A DNA stretch of 64,000 nucleotides, taken from the NCBI RefSeq assembly GCF_000350225.1, contig NW_005178559.1, positions 5,987-69,986 on the forward strand, in the 5' to 3' direction. This stretch comes from Chondrus crispus. Its lineage: Eukaryota; Rhodophyta; Florideophyceae; Gigartinales; Gigartinaceae. This document shows positions 21,936 to 31,768 of the stretch, in pieces. The first letter of the stretch is position 1, and each line of letters opens with the position of its first letter. The notes beneath the pieces are model-generated. The model saw only the letters and a list, made by a program, of their open reading frames with translations, had not been told where the DNA came from and did not search any database. Both the position numbers and the translations under genes were made by a program.

Positions 21936-22554
21936 TGTAGCATAAACACCCCTAAACGGATAGGGGTGTATGCTTAGTCCTGGAAGACCCGTACGTACGA
22001 GAAGACGGGGGAAGTCGGACCAGCTAGCGAAACCGGAGCACGGGCCCGGGTAGCGTGGTAGAGCGGGATCGGGGGGAGGACGCGCACACGCGCGGGCCGA
22101 TCTACGCCTCGACGCCCCGGAGCAGCGCTGGGTTACGTTCCAGCGCTGACGGGCGGAGGTGGATCTAGGCTCGCTCGCGTGCTCGCGCGTCCTCTACCCG
22201 CGCTCGGTCTCGCCTTAAGGTAGCTAACGGAAGCTTCCTTAGGATAAGCTGGAAGTCAGACCTAGGCGGTCGGTCGTGGACAAGTCCGTGCTTGTCCCCT
22301 TCGCCGCCGCCGGTCCGCTCCGTCATTTAATGTACAATTAGTCTATCGTAACTTAGTACAGTACGTACTGTACTATGGGGCACTACTGTAGTCGGCACTG
22401 TCAGCCGACGGGGCTGACTGTATACGTGTGGTACACGTGTAGTACACGTGGGGGCGCGTGCCCCCGTACACGTGTGGTACCGGCTGTCTGTAAGGTTCGT
22501 GCCTTACAGAGCCGGATCCAATTTCTAATCTAATTCTTTCGTAGTTATACTACA
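21936..22554 (-). repeat. Ty3 3' LTR
   Basis: 619 bp bounded by TGTAG and CTACA. A small hairpin, ACACCCCTA/TAGGGGTGT, lies at 21946-21969. It matches the other LTR except at two bases inside the CACGTG cluster. Confidence 0.95.
22424..22482. promoter_or_regulatory. CACGTG palindrome cluster in the LTR
   Basis: Three CACGTG cores (22434-22439, 22445-22450, 22469-22474) lie in GTACACGTG contexts. Two of them flank the hairpin GGGGGCGCGTGCCCCC. CACGTG is the classical bHLH/bZIP site (G-box/E-box), so this may be an LTR enhancer. The same cluster is present in the other LTR at 34904-34962 and contains both LTR differences. Confidence 0.45.
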
Positions 22555-22567
22555 CCACCCCCCCCTC
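22555..22567 (-). other. polypurine tract next to the Ty3 3' LTR
   Basis: On the minus strand GAGGGGGGGGTGG abuts the LTR, the expected site for plus-strand priming. Confidence 0.75.
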
Positions 22568-22571
22568 AAGC

Positions 22572-25100
22572 GTGGACGTCGGCGTCCACATGTGCTTGAG
22601 GGGAGCGGAAATTTCCGAGCTTGTAGTCGTCTCGAGCCCTCCGCGTACCTCTCGCGATCGCGTTCCATCGTCACGCCCCTCTTTTCCCGGACGGTGGCCT
22701 ATGCGCGTGCTGGCCGGTCCCCTTCTCTTCTCCACCTCCCGTGCTGACCCCTATTTCTGCTTGATCCCCTCTTCGCGTTTGTTTTCTCTGATTATCGTAC
22801 GCGCAACCGGGCCCGTCGGCTCCCCCCTTCTCGTTGTCATGGCAGGTTCCCCGCCGACTGGGGCCCTAGCGGGGACAGACCCCTTGCACGGTGAGCCGTC
22901 TCGCTTCGCAATCGTTACATCAGCTGTCGAAGGGCCGGTCCGTTCCCAAGGTTCCACGGCAAGGCAAGAGGCATCTCCGCTCCAAGACGCGTCGATTACG
23001 CCCGTGGTCTCCTCCCTTCCGCCGTTCCAGCAAGGGCGGCGGTCCCGTGAGACTACGTTGTCCACGGAGTTGGGTGCCGCCCCTGCAGTGGCTTCCGTCG
23101 CCGCTGCGCAGTCCAACGTGGGGGTGGAGGGGAATGGTGAGGCCCCGTCGTCGGGGCGGGGGAGCGCGGCGTACGAGCCCGCGGAGGGGTCGTATGGCGC
23201 TTATGGGAGCTGTCGGCGCCCCGGGACACCGCCCGAGGCGTCTCGGGATATCCGTTGTATAGCCCAGGAGGACGTAGCAACCACGACGCAGTGGTTGGGC
23301 GTACCCCTCCAGCGATCGACGCCACTTCCTCTTGGTCGTCTAAGGTACGCATGGCGTCGTTACGCTCGATCAGGGATCACCGTCGGCGAGATCCTCTCGC
23401 AGGGTCGGGTACGTCCCGACCTGTTACGTATCCGTCTCATATACGCAGAGGGCCTGACCGAAGAGGCCTCGCTTGCCTTGGGACGTTTGCTGGCCGAGGG
23501 GACCGGTGCCCCATATCAGCTACCAGATGAAATCCCCAGTGACAGAACATTCGTATACAGTATAGAAGAGGCGGAGTATGTTGATCGCATGGCGACGTAT
23601 ATGTTCCACCCCGGCCCCCGGGGTCTTCAACGGTTTGTACTTGCAGAGGTGGCGGGACTGTACGTGAGCCCCCGGCCATATGCGTACTCGAGAACGCGTG
23701 CGGCACTGCAGAAGTCTGCCTGTTCCTTAATGAGACTCCATTCGATTGCCCCAGCCCCGCACGATTGGTCTGCTTATCGCCAAGCGAGCGAGGCGGACAG
23801 CCGCGTTTTGCGGTCTGCATCATTCGAACGTGGGTTGTCGACGGACGACTTCCCTGAATTACCCACATCGATACGGGAGGCTTTTCCTTCCTTGGGAGTA
23901 CACGTCTTACTCCCCTACGCCCTCAAGCATTTCGGCTATCCTTGCTCGGACCGACACCACCCCGCTCACGAGGTCCTCCTCTATAACGTGGAGCGAGAGT
24001 GGGCTTGGTCGGTCGGAAACGCTTTTATGAACGAGGTTTCCATCAACGGGAGGGTCTTCGTACAGCCCGGTTCGGTACTGTCTTTTCTTGGTAGGGTCGC
24101 TCCGGAGCTCCCTGACGTCGCGTTGCATCCACTTGAACACGGTACGCAGCACGTGTCGTGGTCCTACTCTTTCGTCCTTGACCTGATGCACCGCTCCTTG
24201 GACGTGCCGGAACGGAACCCCCGTCCCTGGACGGACTATACGACCAACCTGCGCAGCACGTTTCTGGCATATGACCGTCGTGCGGACGCCTTCGTGGCAC
24301 GCCCTAATCCACCCGCCAGCGGGACGTACCGCGGCGGCGCTGGAGTTGGATCGGCGGTGCGGGAAGCCCGCAGGAAACGTTACAGGGACTTAGACGGAGA
24401 GCCGACTACCCCCCTACATGTGGGGGCGAATCCCTTCCGCGCCCCTCCCGCGTTTGATGCGAGTCAAGGCGTCGCGGTGGGGTCTCCAACTCCGTCACTC
24501 CCTCCTCTAAACATCCCCGGCGGCGCCTCCATTCAGCACTTCACGTTAACGAGAGACGAAATCAGGGCCTTCCCTGATCTTGTGCTGGCCTTGGGGAACT
24601 CGGTCGACCGAACTTGGCGCGTGAGTAGCCTCCTCAGTACGCTGGCTGGTTGGTACCTGGCTCGTAGCGCAGAGGCGTGTCGCCTTGGGGATGAACGCGC
24701 TGCCCTTTCTTCTCAGCTAAGTCAGCTACAGAGTGAACTGGGGGACTTACAGGAGTCCTCCCTTCGTCAGGAAGGCGCTTTGGAACGTGCGGTTACTGAG
24801 CGAGATCGCTACCGCCGTGAGCGTGACACTCTCCGATCTCTCTCCGCCACGCACCCTTCGTCCGGTTCCGTGCCGCGTCCGAGGATTCCGGACCCTTATG
24901 AGGGGAGGGCGTACGTTCCCCCTCCAGTCGGCGAGATGGTTGCGCCCGTAGTTCCTCCGCACCCTTGGCCTCGTCACGTCGAGGTGGTGATGCCCCCTCG
25001 CGATGAGGTGGCGACGGAGACGCCCCGTCATCCTAGCTACTGTCCTCCGAGCGCTTACGTTCTGGGGTCGGCGGCTCCTCCTGGCGGTACGAACCGCTAA
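22572..25100 (+). CDS. long antisense ORF of the Ty3 element, unknown protein
   Basis: 842 codons on the strand opposite to gag and pol and not overlapping either. The longest frame starts 17 bases inside the LTR border. An ATG at 22839 (MAGSPPTGALAGTDPL) is a plausible start and would give 753 residues. After a disordered proline/serine-rich stretch, a compact region reads like a folded domain: EEAEYVDRMATYMF, PHDWSAYRQASEAD, HVLLPYALKHFGYP, NVEREWAWSVGNAF, SWSYSFVLDLMHRS. The C-terminus has a heptad coiled coil (ALSSQLSQLQSELGDLQ) and a proline-rich tail. I do not recognise the family. Antisense ORFs are known in plant Tat/Ogre Ty3 lineages; homology to those is not claimed. Transcription could start in the adjacent LTR. 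Confidence 0.75.
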   Translation: MDVGVHMCLRGAEISELVVVSSPPRTSRDRVPSSRPSFPGRWPMRVLAGPLLFSTSRADPYFCLIPSSRLFSLIIVRATGPVGSPLLVVMAGSPPTGALAGTDPLHGEPSRFAIVTSAVEGPVRSQGSTARQEASPLQDASITPVVSSLPPFQQGRRSRETTLSTELGAAPAVASVAAAQSNVGVEGNGEAPSSGRGSAAYEPAEGSYGAYGSCRRPGTPPEASRDIRCIAQEDVATTTQWLGVPLQRSTPLPLGRLRYAWRRYARSGITVGEILSQGRVRPDLLRIRLIYAEGLTEEASLALGRLLAEGTGAPYQLPDEIPSDRTFVYSIEEAEYVDRMATYMFHPGPRGLQRFVLAEVAGLYVSPRPYAYSRTRAALQKSACSLMRLHSIAPAPHDWSAYRQASEADSRVLRSASFERGLSTDDFPELPTSIREAFPSLGVHVLLPYALKHFGYPCSDRHHPAHEVLLYNVEREWAWSVGNAFMNEVSINGRVFVQPGSVLSFLGRVAPELPDVALHPLEHGTQHVSWSYSFVLDLMHRSLDVPERNPRPWTDYTTNLRSTFLAYDRRADAFVARPNPPASGTYRGGAGVGSAVREARRKRYRDLDGEPTTPLHVGANPFRAPPAFDASQGVAVGSPTPSLPPLNIPGGASIQHFTLTRDEIRAFPDLVLALGNSVDRTWRVSSLLSTLAGWYLARSAEACRLGDERAALSSQLSQLQSELGDLQESSLRQEGALERAVTERDRYRRERDTLRSLSATHPSSGSVPRPRIPDPYEGRAYVPPPVGEMVAPVVPPHPWPRHVEVVMPPRDEVATETPRHPSYCPPSAYVLGSAAPPGGTNR

Positions 25101-27182
25101 TACAGCGCTGTCCCCCTTCGTGCGGCGCCTCTTTCCCCCTTGATCACTCCGATCTTCGTAAAGCCACTTAGGGCCCCTTTTTTGCTTCCTTGCTCATCCG
25201 GTCGCTACGACAGCATACGGGGCGCGTATACGATAAGAGAAAGTATCATCTCCACGGGGGCCCTTCCCTGTGCATGCAGAATCGGCGTAGGCGGGGAGAC
25301 GCGTGGCATGCATCCTCCGTTCATGAGGAGCGCTGAGCTCGTCACGACCGACCGGTACTGCACTCCTCCTTCCGCGGATGCCCTACAGGACCCACGAGCC
25401 GGACGGACCGTTCGCCATGCGAAGTAGCATCCACGTTCGAAGTAGGGAGCAGGTTGCTCCGTGTGGCTCGTCCTTGCTGGCCTTGGAGCTTTCCCCTACG
25501 CGATTCGAGTCCGTGATCTCGTCGCCGGTCGTCTGGTGGTGCCCCCCCTCAATTCCTTCCTTCGCGCTCGACTCCTTCTCTGAGCATCCTCCCTACGGCG
25601 CGGGACGCCAGTTCCCCGGGGCACGGGCTAAGTCACGCGACGGAGCTGATGCTCCAAACGGACAGCGGGTCGTACCGCCTTCTGCCGTGCTACTGCGCGC
25701 ACGGATGCTGCCTCGTCCGTGTAGGGCAGGGACGTCGAGGAGCAGTGCCCTTGTACTCACCCCCCTCCTTGCCGGAACTGTGGTTGCCTGGCTTGGTCGT
25801 CGGCGGGGGTTAGGGTCCGCCTTCTCGGGGCGTAGGGAGAGCCGTCCCTCCCTCCGTATTTGGGCTTCCGAAAGGGGGCCGTACCCCCTCCTCCACTCAC
25901 GCCCGGTCTCCTTGTCGACTTCCTGTCCGTGCCGCCTTACCACTTTGGTGCCAGCTTGACGGCATCGTGCCGTTCGGGTCGCCTGCGCAGTACGCGGTTG
26001 CGGGAGGAAAGGCTACTACAAGGGAGCCGAGTGGCGTGCGCGCTTCTCGAGGGGACGTCCTCCTCGATGGTAACAGCTGTTGTCGGGTCCGTCTTCCCTC
26101 CGGGAGTGAGGGAAGGGTCCGTGTACGGTGCTTGCTCCCATGCCACCGTCCGAGGAGCCGAGTACAACAGCCATGGCGGGTCGGCCCGCCATGTATTGCG
26201 TGGCCCTCATGCGGCGCGTGCGCACCTTTGCGCACGTGAGTGGCGTCTGTCGCTCGCGCTCCCTCTTTTTCCGTTATTTTCTTCGCAGTTGGTGGCGGAT
26301 TGACACCGGCGCCGATGCTTGCTGTCAGGCGTATGAGCGGCGTGCAGTACCTGTGCGCGCGCGTGCGCGCACAGCAACAGCTCTGAGCCCTTGATCCAAT
26401 CACCCCAAAAAAACCACCTCAAAATTTGGCCAATTTTCCCGCCAAAATAATTTCAGCAAAAATTAAATCACACTCCGTGATTGGTGCGCTGTCATATGCC
26501 CCCCATTATTTTGAGTGTACCGTGGCGACTGGCGCTGCAGTGCAGCGAGCCCTATAGGGCCCGTGCTCCCGGCCGTTCGTCCGAACCCTCCACCTCTCGC
26601 CTACGCGTACTCTCGCGTACCGGCGCGCATCTTCGAGCCCATTGCGCGCGTCCTCTCGGTGGGGGCTTCGTCTGCGTTCTTGCCACTAACAGAGACTGCT
26701 CTTTCGTCCCTTCGGTTATTACGTGAACCATTCCTTCCTAGACCGTCGTCGCCTGCCATTTTTTCGTCAGACAGTACGTACAGTCTAGTCCCAATGCGCG
26801 CAGAGACCAGCAAAGCGCCTTGCTCTCCGTGGCGTCCTTCGTACTGCATCCTCCTTCGGCGGTTGTGGATGGGTGTTCGTAACCCTGACCTTGCTTGTCA
26901 ATACGTATTGACATGCCTCGCGTTTGTCGGCGATCGTCCGTGGGCCTATCCTTCCTGACGTTCCTTGTCTTCCAATTGCGAGAGACTTATATAACCGTAA
27001 CGAAACGGTTGCGTTTAGCCGTACCGGAACGGTTGAGGGCCCCTTCCTCAAGACTGAACGTCCGCGTTCAGGTCCGAAGTGAGGTCCCTACCAGTGCGCG
27101 CTCGAAGTCGTTTCGCGTAGCGAGACACGAGCTCTTCTGGGACGTGAGTCCGCGCGGTCCAGGTGGGCGTGTCGTAATCCGC
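25101..27182. other. non-coding block between the antisense ORF and pol
   Basis: About 2 kb, GC-rich in the left half. Several frames stay open but overlap one another on both strands and show no family resemblance. Near 26400-26480 the composition becomes AT-rich. It probably carries the ends of the two converging transcripts. Confidence 0.4.
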
Positions 27183-30100
27183 CTACTTGATGAGGAACTC
27201 CGGAGTTCCATCCTCCATGACCCGGTGCTTGAGCAGCCGTTCTACTGCGAACTGCGTCCCCTCCCTGACCTTGACGGCAAGGTCACTGGGTGTAGTCGTG
27301 CTCGCCCGAGGCTCGTTCGCCGGTGGGGGTGAGTACACGCAGCGGTCTGCGGAGACGCGCTCAGTCACACCATCGCGGTCGATCGTGATGGTGCGTTTGT
27401 CATTCGCGAGCACTCGGTACGGTCCGACTGCCGGTGATGCGAGTTTGTTCGACGTCTTCCCCCCATCGGAGGGGTTCAGGTACACGTAATTCCCGGGCTT
27501 AAGACGTGCGTTAATTCTTCGAACGCGCTTGTCGAAGTCGCGTTTGTATCGTGCTTGGGTCCGACGCAAGCTTCCGTAGGCTTTTTGTATCGTATCGTCC
27601 AGCGTTTTTAGGAACTCAGCTCGCTGATTCCCCCTGTCGGCAGGGGGAACGCCATCATCGACTCTTCGAAGGGAGAACTCTGGCGGTGGCCTGCTGAGCA
27701 CGAGCTCAAACGGCGTGGTGCGTGTGGTGCGATGTACGTGGGAGTTGTACGCATACGTAAGCGGCCCCACGTACACATCCCAGTCGTCTTGGTGCTCGCC
27801 TACGTAGTTGCGCAGCATTGAGGCGATCGTCCGGTTGTATCGCTCGACTTGTCCGTTCGTCTGCGGATGGTATGCCGACGTATATAGGTTCGTAATCCCG
27901 AGAACCCGGCACGTGCTGTGGAAGAACTTGGCGTTGAACTGCGGTCCGTTATCCGACAGTAACGTGCGCGGGACGCCGTACTTAAATACCCAGGCGTCGC
28001 AGAACGCGACTGCGACGGCGTATGCGGTAATCGTACGTAGCGCGACGACTTGCGTAAGCTTAGTGAAGCGGTCGGTAATTACGAGCAGGAACCTTTTTCC
28101 TGACTTCGTCTTGGGGAGCGGACCCAGAATGTCGATAGCCAGGCTCTCGAGCGGCCGAGTTGCCGGGAACAACCTCAAACGGTTGAGGTGTTTCCGCAAC
28201 TTAACCCGGTTCATCGCGCACGTCGGACACCCCCGCACCGTAGCGGCGACATCTGCGGCGAGATGGGGCCAGTAGTACTCGCGACGTAGCGCGTAGTACA
28301 TACGGTTCTGGCCCGGGTGTCCCGCGATGGCCGGGTTGTGGCACAGGCGAAGGAGCCTGGCGCGGAGCGTTTGAGGTACCACCACCTGTACGATATCAGG
28401 GTCGAAGGGGTGTCTCCGCTTGAGCACCCCCTGGTGGTCCTCGAAGAACGCGGAGTCCCGGGACTCTGACTGTCGTGCCAAAACGGTTTGGCAGAAATCA
28501 TCCACGCGTTGCTCCTCGGCGATCTCCTCAAACGTAAGAGGGGCTGGTAGGTCGTCCTGCGGAGGAGCGACCGTGGAGGCGGGCGCCCCGACTTCGGGTT
28601 CTTCGGCGCGTTCGAGATCAACGGCGTCGAACTCGTCGTTCTCCTCCCAGAACGGACTGGGTCCTTGGAGAACGGGGGCTTCGTCGTCGCCCCTTGGTTC
28701 TTCGCGCGTTCGGATGCGCGGCCTTCTTCGTGGCCCAGCTTGGCTTCGCGTCGTCGCGAAGACGTGTTCGACCTCGTGGTCGCAATTTCCGGTACAGACG
28801 TGGTCCGCGAGCTCGTTCGATACGTCCCGAACGGTCGTACCCGCGTCGAAGGTGGGGATGTCGTCATCCACTTCGATGGCCGGGCGGGGGTCGCCGGCGA
28901 CTCTTGGCGACACGAGGCGTGACAAGGCGTCCGGTACTTGGTGCACGCGCCCGGGGCGGTACTGGATGGTGAAATCGTATTCAGCCAGACGTAGCCGCCA
29001 CCGGGTGAGCCTTCCGGAACTCTCCGTGAGGGACATGAGCCACCTCAGCGCGTCGTGATCCGTCCGGACGGTGAACTTCGTGCCTTCAACGTACGGCCGT
29101 AGTGTGCGAACGGCCCACACTACGGCGAAGCACTCGCGTTCCGTGGCGCTGTAGTTGCGCTCGCTGTCGTTCAGCGAGTAGGACCAATAGCCTACGGGGC
29201 GCCAATCGTTTGGCTGGTCGTGCTCTTGGAGCAACGTGCAGCCCAACTGGTAGGCGCTCGCATCCGTGTCGATCATGTACGGACGGCCGTACCGCGGAAG
29301 GGCGAGGATCGGCGGAGCGATCATGGACTTCTTGAGGTTCTCGAACGCCTCCCGTTGCGCCTCCGTAGGGTTGTAGAAGTCAGGATCCAAATCCTTACGC
29401 GTCATGTCGGTCAGAGGACGGGCTATCTTCGCGAACCCCTTAACGAATCGGCGGTATACGTTGCACGCCCCGAGGAACGAGCGCACTTGCGTCAGCGTCC
29501 TCGGGAATGTGAAGGTCTTGAAGGCGTCGGCCGCCGTATCGGCAACACTTAACTTACCTGGGGAAATGACGTGCCCCAGGTAGTGTACCTTCGGTTGAAA
29601 GAAGCTACACTTCTTGAGCTTGAGGGAGATTCCGGCACTCCGCAGCAAGCTCAAGACAATGTCGAGATGCTTGGCGTGTTCTCCGTGCGTACGTGAGAAC
29701 ACGATGACATCATCCAGGTACACGAGGCATATTTGCCAACGTACGCCAGATAGGATGATGTCGAGTGCGCGTTGGAAGGTGGCCGGTGCCCCTTTTAGTC
29801 CGAACGGCATGCGCAAGTGGCGAAACGTGCCCATGTGCGTAGTAAACGTGGTCTTATCCCGGTCTTCCGGAGCGACCGGGATCTGCCAATAACCGGAATT
29901 GCAGTCCAACGTGGTGAAGACGGCTGCGTCTCCCAGCGAGTCAATGCAGTCGTCCATCCGAGGCAGCGGATACGAATCCGCTGCAGTCTTGGCGTTGAGA
30001 CGCCGGTAGTCCACGCAGAACCGAAGAGATCCGTCTTTCTTCGGTACGAGCACCACCGGGGACGCCCACTCGGTGCTCGCGGGTTCGATAACCCCTGCGT

Positions 30101-31628
30101 TCAACATCTTGTTGACCTCCTTCGCGACCATTTCGCGCATCGCGGGCCCCTTACGGTAGGGCATCGAACGTATCGGCTTCGTACCCGGTTCGAGAGGAAT
30201 GCGGTGTTCCGTCGCTCGTATAGTTCCGAGCGCACCGCTCCACAGGCTCGAGTGCTTACGGAGCATCTCGAGTACGTGGCCACGGAGCTTGTCATCGTCG
30301 ATGTATGACAAGTCGATTTCTTTTTCCCAATCCATCGGTGGATTTTCGAGATCCTTTTTCTGCGGGGGTACAGTACCCTCCGCCGTCGGTTGGTCTTGAG
30401 GTGGCCGTTCGTCCGTGACCACCCCTTTCTTCACGACGGTCGTCCGTTCGTCGGAGCTCGGTCGTCCAGCTCCGGCCTTCCCGACTTGATCGGTCAAGTC
30501 GGTCAGGTGTGGCGCGTGCGCGATCCCCTCGGCAACCCTCCGTTCGGGCGTGAGGATCGCGAGGGGGTTGCGCTTCGCGTATCCCACGACGGTGTGCTTC
30601 GGAAGCCGCCTTTCCCGTAGCGAAAAGTTCGCGACGATGACGTCAAAGGTCTGATTCGGCAGAACCTCGGCGACGCCATTCGTCAACCTCACTCCATGTC
30701 GGTGTTGGAGTGAGGGCTTTGGTTCCAGGAACACGAGGCCCCTCCCCGCGGTGGTGACGCGCACTCGGGCTTGCGACATCGCGGGGATGGTAACCCAGCG
30801 GGCGAGTCGGATCGCCTGCGGGGCCTCATCCCGTACATCTGGCCGGCTCGTTTGGCGTCCGTGTCGCATCGTAGGGGGAGTCGGCTCCCCCTTTCCGTCG
30901 GTGATGGCCACGGAGCCACCGTGTCGGAGTTCGAGCTTCTGTCCGTCGATGTCGATGCTACGTACGTGGGCATCGATGAACGCCGTGCCGAGAAGAACGG
31001 GAACGGCAAGCTGTTCCGCCACCACGAACGGTATACGGAACGTCGTGTTCCGCAAACGGACTGCAAGGCGGACGACCGCCGTAAGTCGAAGCGGGTTACT
31101 GTTCGCGCCAGCCAGTCGGGGTAATGGCGCGTCCCGTATTACGAAGCGGGTCCAGTCGGGAGGGAGGTCGGCCTTCCTCACTAAGTTGTAGCCCGAACAC
31201 GTATCGACGGCCATCGTGTGGGGCTTGAACGCGTTACCTTCGGTGGCCACGGAGCCAAGGACGTAATATATCTTGGACGTCATGAGGCATACAATGCCGT
31301 CGACCATCTTGAGCGCAACCCGTTCGGCGAGATCGTTCCGCCGAGGTCGTCGCCTTCGGTTCTGGCCCCTCCTGCGTTTCTTTCTACCTGAGTCGTGGGG
31401 CTTCCGCGTCTCCGTGATGCCCCCTCTGGTGCTTGAGTCCGTACGTGGCGGACATTTCGTCGGCTCCCTTGGCCTCACAGGAGTCTGGAGGTCGACCTGT
31501 TCTTTTCGGTCGTCGGTACTCCCGTCTTTTTCATTACCCATCACCGGTACTACGGGCGTCCCGGTGCTGTCCTCTCCTAACGTCGGGCTTACGGAGGCCT
31601 CGACGTTCGCTCCCCCCTGTATCCGCAT
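27183..31628 (-). CDS. pol: Ty3 Pol polyprotein (PR-RT-RH-INT, chromodomain-like end)
   Basis: Protease with DTCSG; reverse transcriptase with CVDYRRLN, LDCNSGYWQI and the YLDD box; RNase H with DTDASAYQLG, ERECFAVVWA and RTDHDALRW; integrase with the HHCC finger (HNPAIAGHPG, GCPTCAMN) and the DDE core (AIDILGPLP, LSDNGPQF, HPQTNGQVER), then a GPY module. The end (QFAVERLLKHR) begins a chromodomain, placing it with chromoviruses. Pol lies in the -1 frame relative to gag and is open across the gag stop, beside an A-run. This suits the -1 frameshifting common in the family. It lies downstream of gag on the minus strand. Confidence 0.95.
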   Translation of the reverse strand: MRIQGGANVEASVSPTLGEDSTGTPVVPVMGNEKDGSTDDRKEQVDLQTPVRPREPTKCPPRTDSSTRGGITETRKPHDSGRKKRRRGQNRRRRPRRNDLAERVALKMVDGIVCLMTSKIYYVLGSVATEGNAFKPHTMAVDTCSGYNLVRKADLPPDWTRFVIRDAPLPRLAGANSNPLRLTAVVRLAVRLRNTTFRIPFVVAEQLAVPVLLGTAFIDAHVRSIDIDGQKLELRHGGSVAITDGKGEPTPPTMRHGRQTSRPDVRDEAPQAIRLARWVTIPAMSQARVRVTTAGRGLVFLEPKPSLQHRHGVRLTNGVAEVLPNQTFDVIVANFSLRERRLPKHTVVGYAKRNPLAILTPERRVAEGIAHAPHLTDLTDQVGKAGAGRPSSDERTTVVKKGVVTDERPPQDQPTAEGTVPPQKKDLENPPMDWEKEIDLSYIDDDKLRGHVLEMLRKHSSLWSGALGTIRATEHRIPLEPGTKPIRSMPYRKGPAMREMVAKEVNKMLNAGVIEPASTEWASPVVLVPKKDGSLRFCVDYRRLNAKTAADSYPLPRMDDCIDSLGDAAVFTTLDCNSGYWQIPVAPEDRDKTTFTTHMGTFRHLRMPFGLKGAPATFQRALDIILSGVRWQICLVYLDDVIVFSRTHGEHAKHLDIVLSLLRSAGISLKLKKCSFFQPKVHYLGHVISPGKLSVADTAADAFKTFTFPRTLTQVRSFLGACNVYRRFVKGFAKIARPLTDMTRKDLDPDFYNPTEAQREAFENLKKSMIAPPILALPRYGRPYMIDTDASAYQLGCTLLQEHDQPNDWRPVGYWSYSLNDSERNYSATERECFAVVWAVRTLRPYVEGTKFTVRTDHDALRWLMSLTESSGRLTRWRLRLAEYDFTIQYRPGRVHQVPDALSRLVSPRVAGDPRPAIEVDDDIPTFDAGTTVRDVSNELADHVCTGNCDHEVEHVFATTRSQAGPRRRPRIRTREEPRGDDEAPVLQGPSPFWEENDEFDAVDLERAEEPEVGAPASTVAPPQDDLPAPLTFEEIAEEQRVDDFCQTVLARQSESRDSAFFEDHQGVLKRRHPFDPDIVQVVVPQTLRARLLRLCHNPAIAGHPGQNRMYYALRREYYWPHLAADVAATVRGCPTCAMNRVKLRKHLNRLRLFPATRPLESLAIDILGPLPKTKSGKRFLLVITDRFTKLTQVVALRTITAYAVAVAFCDAWVFKYGVPRTLLSDNGPQFNAKFFHSTCRVLGITNLYTSAYHPQTNGQVERYNRTIASMLRNYVGEHQDDWDVYVGPLTYAYNSHVHRTTRTTPFELVLSRPPPEFSLRRVDDGVPPADRGNQRAEFLKTLDDTIQKAYGSLRRTQARYKRDFDKRVRRINARLKPGNYVYLNPSDGGKTSNKLASPAVGPYRVLANDKRTITIDRDGVTERVSADRCVYSPPPANEPRASTTTPSDLAVKVREGTQFAVERLLKHRVMEDGTPEFLIK

Positions 31629-31768
31629 TGCAGGGGCTACCGTGCTCGCTTCCGGTGGCGAGGGGTGTATTATCGGACAATACCCCCCGTGACCTAGGCG
31701 AGCACGTGGGGACCGGTCGAGTTCGTGGGGACAAGACGGCTCACGCGACCGCGTGGACGTAACCGTCT

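Noticed and set aside
25140-27050. ORFs such as 25378-25959 and 25860-26303 as extra Ty3 genes
   Set aside because: They overlap equally long frames on the other strand and have no conserved motif.
27187-31762. Plus-strand ORFs opposite pol and gag
   Set aside because: Shadow frames of the GC-rich coding sequence; only the 22572-25100 ORF lies outside gag-pol.
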